Shown here: in pieces, positions 51,882 through 64,000 of the stretch
How the letters are laid out: each line of letters begins with the position of its first letter
Position numbering within the stretch: the first letter of the stretch is position 1
NCBI RefSeq assembly: GCF_000252445.1
Contig: NC_017790.1
Location: forward strand, 1,222,501 to 1,286,500
Length of the DNA stretch: 64,000 nt
Direction of reading: 5' to 3'
Source of the DNA: Deinococcus gobiensis I-0
GTDB lineage: Bacteria; Deinococcota; Deinococci; Deinococcales; Deinococcaceae
Program-made: the position numbers and the translations under genes
Notes under the pieces: model-generated
What the model was told of the DNA's origin: nothing
The model's database searches: none
What the model saw: only the letters and a program-made list of their open reading frames with translations

Positions 51882-52967
51882 ATGTACCGCCATCTGCTCA
51901 GGCCCGCGCTGTTCCGGCTGGACGCCGAGGATGCCCACCATCTCACCCTGCGCGGCCTGGAACTGGCCTCGGCCGTGCCGCTCTGGCCCGCCCTGGCCCG
52001 GCCCCTGAGCGCCCCGCCCGCGCCCCGGCTGCGCCAGGAGGTCTGGGGCCGGGCCTACGCCTCGCCACTGGGTCTGGCAGCGGGGCTCGACAAGAACGGG
52101 GTGGCGGTGCCCGCCTTCGCCGCGCTGGGCTTCGGTTTCCTGGAGGTCGGCACGGTGACGCCTCTCGCGCAGCCCGGCAACGACCGGCCCCGCCTGTTCC
52201 GGCTGCCGCAGGACGGGGCGCTCATCAACCGTATGGGCTTCAACAACGGGGGCGCTCCGGCCCTGGCAGGGCGGCTCGCGGCGCTGGGCCGGCGTCCGGT
52301 GCCGGTCTGGGTGAACATCGGCAAGAACAAGGCGACCCCCAACGAGGCCGCCGCCGAGGACTACCTGAAGTGCGTGCGGGCCGTGCAGGAGGTGGCCGAC
52401 GCCTTCGTGGTCAACGTGAGCAGCCCCAACACGCCGGGCCTGCGGGCGCTTCAGGCGGCCGACGACCTCGGGGCGCTGGTGCGCGCCGTGGTGGCTGAGG
52501 TCGAGGCCGGGCGCGTGAGTCGCCTGAGCCGCCCCCCCGTGCTGGTCAAGCTGGCCCCCGACCTGCATCCCGCCGATTTCGAGGCGAGCGTGGGCGCGGT
52601 GCTGGACGCCGGCGCGCACGGCCTGATCGTGAGCAACACGACCCTCGCGCGTGACGGCCTGACCCACCCACACCGCGAACAGACGGGTGGCCTGAGCGGG
52701 CGGCCCCTCACGGAGCGCAGCACCGAACTCGTGCGCGAGGCCTACCGCCTCAGCCGGGGCCGGGTGCCAGTGGTCGGGGTGGGCGGGATCTTCACCGCCG
52801 AGGACGCCTACGCCAAGCTGCGCGCCGGGGCCAGCCTCGTCGAGGTCTACAGCGCCCTGATCTACGAGGGCCCAGGTCTGGTCGGCCGGATCAACCGGGG
52901 GCTCAGCGCCCTGCTGGAACGCGACGGCGCGCGCAGCGTGGCCGAGATCGTGGGGGTGGAGGCTTGA
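51882..52967 (+). CDS. pyrD: Dihydroorotate dehydrogenase (quinone), class 2
   Basis: This 361-residue enzyme oxidises dihydroorotate to orotate in pyrimidine synthesis, passing electrons to quinone. FMN-barrel marks are SPLGLAAGLDKNG, EVGTVTPLAQPGN, RLPQDGALINRMGFNN, VVNVSSPNTPGLR with the catalytic Ser, and VGVGGIFTAEDAY. The N-terminal helical extension (YRHLLRPALFRLDAEDAHH) is the class 2 membrane/quinone-binding module. A TATCCT -10 (51869-51874) ends seven bases before the ATG, although GGAGG also lies in that gap. Confidence 0.96.
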   Translation: MYRHLLRPALFRLDAEDAHHLTLRGLELASAVPLWPALARPLSAPPAPRLRQEVWGRAYASPLGLAAGLDKNGVAVPAFAALGFGFLEVGTVTPLAQPGNDRPRLFRLPQDGALINRMGFNNGGAPALAGRLAALGRRPVPVWVNIGKNKATPNEAAAEDYLKCVRAVQEVADAFVVNVSSPNTPGLRALQAADDLGALVRAVVAEVEAGRVSRLSRPPVLVKLAPDLHPADFEASVGAVLDAGAHGLIVSNTTLARDGLTHPHREQTGGLSGRPLTERSTELVREAYRLSRGRVPVVGVGGIFTAEDAYAKLRAGASLVEVYSALIYEGPGLVGRINRGLSALLERDGARSVAEIVGVEA

Positions 52968-53040
52968 TCCGGCCACACAGAGCCGGGGCGTTCTTCTGCT
53001 GGCCGGAAATCCGGATGCCCGCGTCCGTGAGGAGAAGGGC

Positions 53041-53508
53041 ATGAACACCTACCTGAACGTCCTGCGCCAGTACGCCAGATTCGGGGGCCGCGCCCGCCGC
53101 CGGGAGTACTGGACGTTCGTGCTCGTCAATACGTTGGTGGGTTTCGGGCTGACCCGTCTGGCCGGGTACCTGAGTCCGGACCTTGGGGTCCGGGGCCCGT
53201 CGCTGAATGTTGGCACCGTGCTGTACTGGGTCTTTACGGTGGCGACGGCCCTGCCCACCCTGGCCGTGACGGTTCGGCGGCTACACGACACGGGCCGCAG
53301 CGGCTGGTGGCTGCTGGGCTACGTCGCGTTCTTGTTGGCCTGCTTCCTGAGTACGGGAACGTCGGTCGGAGTCTTTTCGGGTCTGCTGTTTCTGTTGGGC
53401 CTGATCGTGATGGCCGTGAGTCTGGCGCAGAACAGTGTGCCGGGCCGTAACCGCTGGGGCGACAGCCCCAAAGGCGAGGGCGTGAGCGGGCTGTCCTCGC
53501 CCCGGTAA
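53041..53508 (+). CDS. DUF805 membrane protein
   Basis: The 155-residue protein matches DUF805: LRQYARFGGRARRREYWTFVLVNT at the start, a middle VRRLHDTGRSGWWLLG and the tail QNSVPGRNRWGDSP. Four membrane helices are visible. The function of this widespread family is unknown. A GAGGAGAAGGGC ribosome site precedes the ATG. It lies alone between pyrD and the LprI-like gene. Confidence 0.88.
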   Translation: MNTYLNVLRQYARFGGRARRREYWTFVLVNTLVGFGLTRLAGYLSPDLGVRGPSLNVGTVLYWVFTVATALPTLAVTVRRLHDTGRSGWWLLGYVAFLLACFLSTGTSVGVFSGLLFLLGLIVMAVSLAQNSVPGRNRWGDSPKGEGVSGLSSPR

Positions 53509-53621
53509 GCGCTGTCCGGAGCGGAGCGGGGCGATACGGGCGGCGCAGGAAGGACTGGAGAGCATTTTTTCGTGGGAACTGTGCGCAGAGGCGTCCTAAA
53601 GTGGGTTCAGGAGGCTCAACC

Positions 53622-54011
53622 ATGTCCAGAATGCTGTGGTCCGCTGCCCTGTTGCCCGTCCTCGCCCTGGGAACGCCCGCCCAGGCGCAGCAGAGCTGTA
53701 ACGCTCCGCAGGGCACCTTCGACCGGGTGTATTGCGACGCCAAGGTGCTGGTGCGCGCCGACGACGAACTCAACGTGTCCTACCAGAAGCTGCTGGGCCG
53801 CCTGAACGCAGCCGGGCAACAACTTCTGCGCCAGGGCCAGCGCGCGTGGCTCGCGCAGCGCAACCGCGACTGCGTGGAGGTGGACCCGCAACGCGGCAGC
53901 GTGGTCTTTTCCGACTGCGCGGTCGAGGCGACCACCTCGCGCCTCAATTTCCTGAACGACCGCCTGCGCGAGTGCGCCAGCAGCGGCTGCCAGAACAGCA
54001 GACTGCGCTGA
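53622..54011 (+). CDS. Secreted LprI-like (DUF1311) protein
   Basis: The 129-residue protein has a signal peptide (MSRMLWSAALLPVLALGTPA, cleavage near AQA-QQ) and a DUF1311 domain. The conserved Cys pairs and charged helix are visible in SCNAPQGTFDRVYCDAKVL, ADDELNVSYQKLLGRLN, LRQGQRAWLAQRNRDC and a C-terminal Cys pair. Some members inhibit lysozyme (LprI, MliC-like). The start 53622 was chosen over 53601 because AGGAGG lies nine bases upstream. A TAAAGT -10 candidate is at 53597-53602. Confidence 0.85.
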   Translation: MSRMLWSAALLPVLALGTPAQAQQSCNAPQGTFDRVYCDAKVLVRADDELNVSYQKLLGRLNAAGQQLLRQGQRAWLAQRNRDCVEVDPQRGSVVFSDCAVEATTSRLNFLNDRLRECASSGCQNSRLR

Positions 54012-54023
54012 AACCGCCCAACC

Positions 54024-54052
54024 TTGCCCGCTCCGGGCCGAACCGCTATCCT
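54024..54052 (+). promoter_or_regulatory. Promoter of the thrS leader
   Basis: TTGCCC (54024-54029) and TATCCT (54047-54052) are 17 bases apart. The expected start is 54059, the A of an ATG, so the first transcribed codon opens a 31-codon leader ORF. Confidence 0.8.
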
Positions 54053-54058
54053 GGGGAC

Positions 54059-54154
54059 ATGAAGAACGCGCGCCACCACCCCGGCCTGGTGCTGCGCCGC
54101 GCGCCTTTTCAAAACCTATCTGTGCCCGGCCTGACCCGAACTCCCAGCGCCTGA
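54059..54154 (+). CDS. Leader peptide of thrS (31 residues, candidate attenuator)
   Basis: A leaderless ATG opens a 31-codon frame whose peptide ends PGLTRTPSA. Two Thr codons (ACC at 54134, ACT at 54140) lie just before the end. The TGA stop (54152-54154) is inside the 5' arm of an intrinsic terminator upstream of thrS. Codons 17-28 contain several that are rare in this GC-rich genome (TTT, CAA, CTA, TCT, CGA, ACT), which would also slow ribosomes. This fits ribosome-controlled attenuation of thrS but is an inference from sequence. Confidence 0.6.
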   Translation: MKNARHHPGLVLRRAPFQNLSVPGLTRTPSA

Positions 54155-54182
54155 GAACCTACGCACGGTTTTCAGGCGTTTT
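54148..54182 (+). terminator. Intrinsic terminator in the thrS leader (attenuator)
   Basis: A 12-bp stem with one G-T pair (54148-54159 with 54167-54178, seven-base loop) is followed by TTTT (54179-54182), 55 bases before thrS. Upstream AAAACC (54111-54116) can pair with GGTTTT (54167-54172) and would compete with the terminator, acting as antiterminator. Confidence 0.75.
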
Positions 54183-54236
54183 GCCGACTTCGCGGCCAGG
54201 CCGGGCCTGTCTCATGCTTTCAAGGAGTGTTCCACC

Positions 54237-56186
<1,950 letters not shown>

Positions 56187-56203
56187 ACCGTTTCCCGAAG
56201 CAG

Positions 56204-56234
56204 AAGGCCGCCCCGGCGATGGAGGCGGCCTTTT
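56204..56234 (+). terminator. Terminator of thrS
   Basis: A 9-bp stem (56204-56212 with 56224-56232, 11-base loop) ends in a T run (56231-56234), 17 bases past the stop. Confidence 0.8.
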
Positions 56235-56266
56235 CGCTGAAATATTCCGGCATCCGGGGCCAGAAG

Positions 56267-56301
56267 AAAAGCCCCTGCCTCCGGAAGGCCGGGGCAGGGG
56301 C
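56267..56301 (-). terminator. Terminator of the fasciclin-domain gene
   Basis: On the minus strand a perfect 9-bp GC stem (56301-56293 with 56279-56271, 13-base loop) is followed by TTTT (56270-56267), 16 bases past the stop. Confidence 0.85.
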
Positions 56302-56316
56302 TGGTGCGAACCGGAC

Positions 56317-58104
56317 TCAGCGCAGGCTGGGCGGAATCAGGACGGTGTCGATGGGGAAGACGTTGCTGTTGCCCGCCACGACAGCCGTGCCGCCGTTGAG
56401 GGTGCTCGCCATGCCGCCGATGCTCAGGCCCGCCGCGCTGCGAGTCACGGCCAGGGCGGTGCCCTCGGCGCTCGTGAGCTGCTGCGTGGTCAGGGCGTCG
56501 GTGCTGGGACGGCCCGCGACGACGTGGTACTGGAGCAGCGCGCGCAGTTTGGCCGGATCGGCATTCACGGCGTCCAGGGTGGCCTGGGGCAGCTTGGCGA
56601 AGGCGTCGTTGGTCGGCGCGAAGATGGTGTACTCGCCGCTGGCGAGCATGTCGGCCAGACCGGCCTTGACCAGCAGGTCACGCAGGGTGCTGAAGCGGGC
56701 GTCGCTGCTGAGCAGGGCAGTGACGCTCACGGCTGCCGGGGCCTGGGCCAGCGTGCCGCCGGAGATGGCGCCGCCGGCCGCCGTACCGGGCGTAGCGGTG
56801 GCGGGGTTGGTCACGGTGGTGCTCGCGGTCGCCGCAGGCGTCGTGGTGGTGGTTGCCGTGGTGGTCGTCGTGGTCGTGGTCGCGGCGGTCGCCGGAGCGG
56901 GCGTCGTGCTTACCGGGATGGCCGCGGGGGTGGGGATCACGAAGCCGTCGGGCAGGAGCACGGCGTCGATCGGGATGATCAGGCCGTTGTCGCTCTCGAC
57001 CGCGGTGCCCAGGGTGGCGGAGCCCAGCGACAGCGCCGTGCCCTGGACGGTGTTCAGGGTGCCGGCCTGCGCGGCGTCGGCGGTCACGCGGCCCTGCACG
57101 ACGTGGTACTGGAGCACCTGCTTCAGGGCTTCGGGGTCGCTGGCGATGGCGGTCAGGACACCTTCAGGCAGTGCGTCGAACGCTTCGTTGGTCGGCGCGA
57201 AGATGGTGTACTCGCCGTCGGTCAGCGTTTCGGTCAGGCCGGCGTCGCTGAGCAGGTCGCGCAGGGTGCTGAAGCGGTCGTCGGCGGCCAGCACGTCGTA
57301 CAGCGTGTTCATGGCGACCGGCGCTTCGGCAGTGTCGGCGGGTGCGTCGGCTGCAGGGGCCTCGGCGGCGGGGGCTTCCGTCGCAGGCGCTTCGACAACG
57401 GGGGCCGGGGTCTCCGTGGCGGGCGCCGTCGCGGCCGGGGTAGGCGCGGTGGTCACGCCCTGGGGCAGGGCAGGAATGACGACCGGCGTGGCGGGCACGG
57501 CCACCGGGGCCGGCGCAGCGGCAGGCGCGGCTGCCGGCGCGGGAGCCGGGGCCGGGGTGGCCGCCGCAGGGGCCGGAGCGGGCGCGGGCGCCGCCGCTTC
57601 CATCGGGGGCATCAGGACGGTGTCGATGATGTGCACGATGCCGTTGCAGGCCTGAATGTCGGCCTTGGTCACGGTCGCGTTGTTCACCATCAGGCGGTTT
57701 CCGTTCACCATGATGGTGATGTCCGCGCCCTGCACGGTGGTCCCGGCACGCACGCCGCGAATCTGGGCCGCGGTGGCCTTCTCGCCGACCACGTGGTACA
57801 GCAGCACGCTCTTGAGCATCTCGGGGTCGTTGAGCAGGCCGGCGAGCTGGTCGCTGGGGACCTTGGCGAAGGCCGCGTTGGTGGGCGCGAACACGGTGTA
57901 GGAACCGGGGCCGCTGAGGGTCGCGCCCAGGCCGGCCGCCTGCACCGCCGTCGCCAGGGTGCTGAGCTGGGGGTCCGCCATCACGAGCTGCGCGATGCTG
58001 CGGCAGGTCGCGGCGGGAGCTTTGACGGGCGCGCCCGCACCGCCCGCCAATGCCGGCGTGGCGAGCATCAGGCTCAGGGTCATCAGGCCAGTGTGCTTTT
58101 TCAT
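56317..58104 (-). CDS. Secreted three-domain fasciclin (FAS1) protein
   Basis: The 595-residue protein has a signal peptide (MKKHTGLMTLSLMLATPALA) and three FAS1 domains, each with the YTVFAPTN or YTIFAPTN and YHVV segments (about 35-170, 275-405 and 460-595). They are joined by Ala/Pro-rich and Thr-rich linkers ([15 protein letters not shown]; a run TTTTTTTTATTTTT). FAS1 modules mediate adhesion and matrix contacts outside the cell. The start at 58104 is preceded by AGAGGTGACG; an earlier in-frame ATG at 58182 is less likely. Two Cys occur in domain 1. Confidence 0.93.
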   Translation of the reverse strand: MKKHTGLMTLSLMLATPALAGGAGAPVKAPAATCRSIAQLVMADPQLSTLATAVQAAGLGATLSGPGSYTVFAPTNAAFAKVPSDQLAGLLNDPEMLKSVLLYHVVGEKATAAQIRGVRAGTTVQGADITIMVNGNRLMVNNATVTKADIQACNGIVHIIDTVLMPPMEAAAPAPAPAPAAATPAPAPAPAAAPAAAPAPVAVPATPVVIPALPQGVTTAPTPAATAPATETPAPVVEAPATEAPAAEAPAADAPADTAEAPVAMNTLYDVLAADDRFSTLRDLLSDAGLTETLTDGEYTIFAPTNEAFDALPEGVLTAIASDPEALKQVLQYHVVQGRVTADAAQAGTLNTVQGTALSLGSATLGTAVESDNGLIIPIDAVLLPDGFVIPTPAAIPVSTTPAPATAATTTTTTTTATTTTTPAATASTTVTNPATATPGTAAGGAISGGTLAQAPAAVSVTALLSSDARFSTLRDLLVKAGLADMLASGEYTIFAPTNDAFAKLPQATLDAVNADPAKLRALLQYHVVAGRPSTDALTTQQLTSAEGTALAVTRSAAGLSIGGMASTLNGGTAVVAGNSNVFPIDTVLIPPSLR

Positions 58105-58218
58105 CAACGTCACCTCTTGAACCGAAACTGCGGGTTTGAAATCTGCGCCACTCAATTGACACCACCCGACCCAAAATTGCAACTTTGATGGGGTTTGCCG
58201 CAGAACAGGTAAATACCT

Positions 58219-58261
58219 TTCCCCGGAGCCTTTATTTTTCTCTCATAAAGGCTCCGGGGAA
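58219..58261 (-). terminator. Long perfect hairpin after ftsK
   Basis: A perfect 17-bp stem TTCCCCGGAGCCTTTAT (58219-58235) with its complement (58245-58261), loop of nine bases, lies 28 bases past the ftsK stop. There is no U-tract on the minus strand, so it may act as a terminator through stem strength or stabilise the ftsK mRNA end. It also lies upstream of the fasciclin gene. Confidence 0.6.
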
Positions 58262-58288
58262 TGCGTCGGCAGGGCGCGGCTCAGCCGC

Positions 58289-61552
<3,264 letters not shown>

Positions 61553-61643
61553 ATCGGGCAGTTTAGCGGATGCGCGCGGGGATTTTGCTGCGCTGGGCCG
61601 ATGAGAGTCGGTCCTGCCAGGGCGGGGCGGCCTACACTGTCCC

Positions 61644-62090
<447 letters not shown>

Positions 62091-62099
62091 GGCTCAGGC

Positions 62100-63047
62100 T
62101 CAGGGCAGCCGCGCCAGCCGCTCGGTGAACAGCCCGAAGAAGGCGGGGGCATCCACCCCGACGGCCACCCGGGCGTTGGCGGGCGCGCCCGTCACGCCGT
62201 ACAGGTCACAGACGGTGCGGCCCTGGTTGGGGCCTTCGGCGGTGTCCACCGTGACCGGCATGGCCTGCCAGGTCAGCAGGTCGGGGCGCAGGGCGGCGGC
62301 CACCGCCAGCGGATCGTGCATCGCGCCGCCGTCCAGACCGTAGCGCCGCCGGTAGAAGTCGGCGTAGAACTCCAGCAGCTCGGCCGTGACTGCGCCCGCC
62401 CGGTTGCCGGGGGCGCGCAGGGCCGCGACTCGCCCGGGACCGGCGATGCACTGCATGGTGACGTTCAGCCCGACCATCCGCAGCGGCACGCCGGACCCGA
62501 ACACGACGGCCGCCGCGTGCGGGTCGGTCAGGGCGTTGGCCTCGGCGGCGGGGGTGCGGTTGCCCTGCCCGGTGCTGCCCCCCATCCACACGACCTCCCG
62601 CAGCAGCCCGGCCAGGTCGGGGGCCAGCCGCAGCGCCAGGGCCAGGTTGGTCAGCGGCCCGGTCGCGATGACCGTCACCTCGCCGGGGGCGGCGCGCGCC
62701 ACGCGGATCAGGAACAGGGCGGCGTGCTCGGTTTCCGGGGTGCGCAGAGGTGCGGGCAGGTCACGCGCAGGCAGGCCACTCTGGCCGTGGACCGCGTGAG
62801 CTTCTTCGGGCGCGCGCAGCAGTGGGCGGTCTGCCCCCGCGTACAGCGGCACCCCGCGCGCCGCCTCACCCCCCAGGGCCAGGACGACACCGGCGTTGTG
62901 GGTGGTCCGGTCGAGACCCACGTTGCCGTGGGTGGTGGTCAGGCCCAGCACGCGCAGCTCCGGGCTGGCGAAGGCCAGCAGCCACGCGGCGGCGTCGTCC
63001 ACGCCGGGGTCGCCGTCGAGGATCACGGGCAGGGAGGAAGCAGTCAC
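62100..63047 (-). CDS. Inosine/uridine-preferring nucleoside hydrolase family protein
   Basis: The 315-residue enzyme cleaves the N-glycosidic bond of nucleosides. The Ca-binding Asp cluster is DGDPGVDD (residues 11-18), with THGNVGLDRTTHNA, ATGPLTNLALAL, VVWMGGSTGQGNRTPAAEAN and the late Asp in MHDPLAV, all family marks. The GTG at 63047 was chosen because a TAGACT -10 (63055-63060, minus strand) ends seven bases before it, and it gives a short natural N-terminus. It lies downstream of a BMP-type binding protein gene on the same strand, pointing to nucleoside salvage. Confidence 0.92.
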   Translation of the reverse strand: MTASSLPVILDGDPGVDDAAAWLLAFASPELRVLGLTTTHGNVGLDRTTHNAGVVLALGGEAARGVPLYAGADRPLLRAPEEAHAVHGQSGLPARDLPAPLRTPETEHAALFLIRVARAAPGEVTVIATGPLTNLALALRLAPDLAGLLREVVWMGGSTGQGNRTPAAEANALTDPHAAAVVFGSGVPLRMVGLNVTMQCIAGPGRVAALRAPGNRAGAVTAELLEFYADFYRRRYGLDGGAMHDPLAVAAALRPDLLTWQAMPVTVDTAEGPNQGRTVCDLYGVTGAPANARVAVGVDAPAFFGLFTERLARLP

Positions 63048-63072
63048 GCCGCCCAGTCTAGGGGCCGGACGC

Positions 63073-63107
63073 AAAAAAAGGGCGGCCCCTCAGGGGAGCC
63101 GGCCCTC
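63073..63107 (-). terminator. Terminator of the second BMP gene
   Basis: On the minus strand an imperfect GC hairpin (about 63107-63080) is followed by TTTTTTT (63079-63073), 14 bases past the stop. It separates the BMP gene from the nucleoside hydrolase gene, which starts just after with its own -10. Confidence 0.78.
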
Positions 63108-63120
63108 CGGAGAACAGCGC

Positions 63121-64000
<880 letters not shown>

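Noticed and set aside
53732..54154. 140-codon open frame ending in the thrS leader
   Set aside because: Most of it overlaps the LprI-like gene in another frame; only the last 31 codons after the promoter are kept as the leader peptide.
54012..54236. T-box riboswitch before thrS
   Set aside because: The conserved T-box core (AGGGTGG-type antiterminator sequence) and a stem I are not present; the region is explained by a short ORF plus terminator.
57330..57620. Tandem DNA repeat in the fasciclin gene
   Set aside because: The repetitive look comes from Ala/Pro codons in a protein linker; units are not exact and the reading frame is kept.

Overview
The window is a GC-rich (roughly 70 percent) bacterial chromosome segment that reads as Deinococcus. 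Supporting signs are a Thermus/Deinococcus-type homoisocitrate dehydrogenase (lysine by the alpha-aminoadipate route), Deinococcus-length RpoB and RpoC, and many genes whose -10 box (TAnnnT) lies only 5-9 bases before the start codon, the leaderless arrangement known from Deinococcus. No IS element, prophage, integrase or CRISPR array is visible. I could not fix the species from sequence alone.

Layout. 1-13.3 kb: MFS transporter tail, a phosphoribosyltransferase, hisIE and hisF, a single-domain response regulator, a DUF72 protein, homoisocitrate dehydrogenase, a split MnmC pair (tRNA wobble uridine modification), two YsnF-type stress proteins, threonine aldolase, an HNH protein, a CAAX-like membrane protease, a membrane protein and an Lcp/MpaB-like putative oxygenase. 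13.4-29.4 kb: the information-processing core on the minus strand. In transcription order it is tRNA-Thr, tRNA-Tyr, tRNA-Gly, tRNA-Thr, tuf, a flavin-binding protein gene, rpmG, secE, nusG, rplK, rplA, rplJ, rplL, then (after a terminator, a cold-shock gene and an oppositely oriented gene) rpoB and rpoC. 29.7-33.5 kb: a heterodimeric ABC exporter. 33.7-38.6 kb: a BMP-type nucleoside ABC importer. 38.7-43.8 kb: the phosphate cluster pstS-pstC-pstA-pstB and phoU. 43.9-54.0 kb: pepF, sppA, a frameshifted gene with a truncated haemoglobin domain, a c-type cytochrome, a short-chain dehydrogenase with a zinc alcohol dehydrogenase, an Rrf2 regulator, pyrD and small proteins. 54.0-64.0 kb: thrS with a candidate attenuator, a three-domain fasciclin protein, ftsK, a JAMM metalloprotease, a nucleoside hydrolase and the end of a second BMP-type binding protein.

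The most interesting signals are regulatory or hidden in broken frames. (1) thrS is preceded by a leaderless 31-codon ORF whose stop codon lies inside an intrinsic terminator, with two Thr codons just before it: a candidate Thr attenuator. (2) The rpmG-secE-nusG transcript starts at a near-consensus promoter and immediately meets a terminator hairpin whose arms can re-pair with a second hairpin. (3) pstS carries four TGAC repeats at exact 11-base spacing ending 10 bases before its -10, a candidate Pho box. (4) The truncated haemoglobin gene looks like a fusion to a degenerate amidotransferase-like domain, split by a one-base frameshift. (5) The flavoprotein gene between tuf and rpmG has a stop at codon 4 of its apparent full-length frame.
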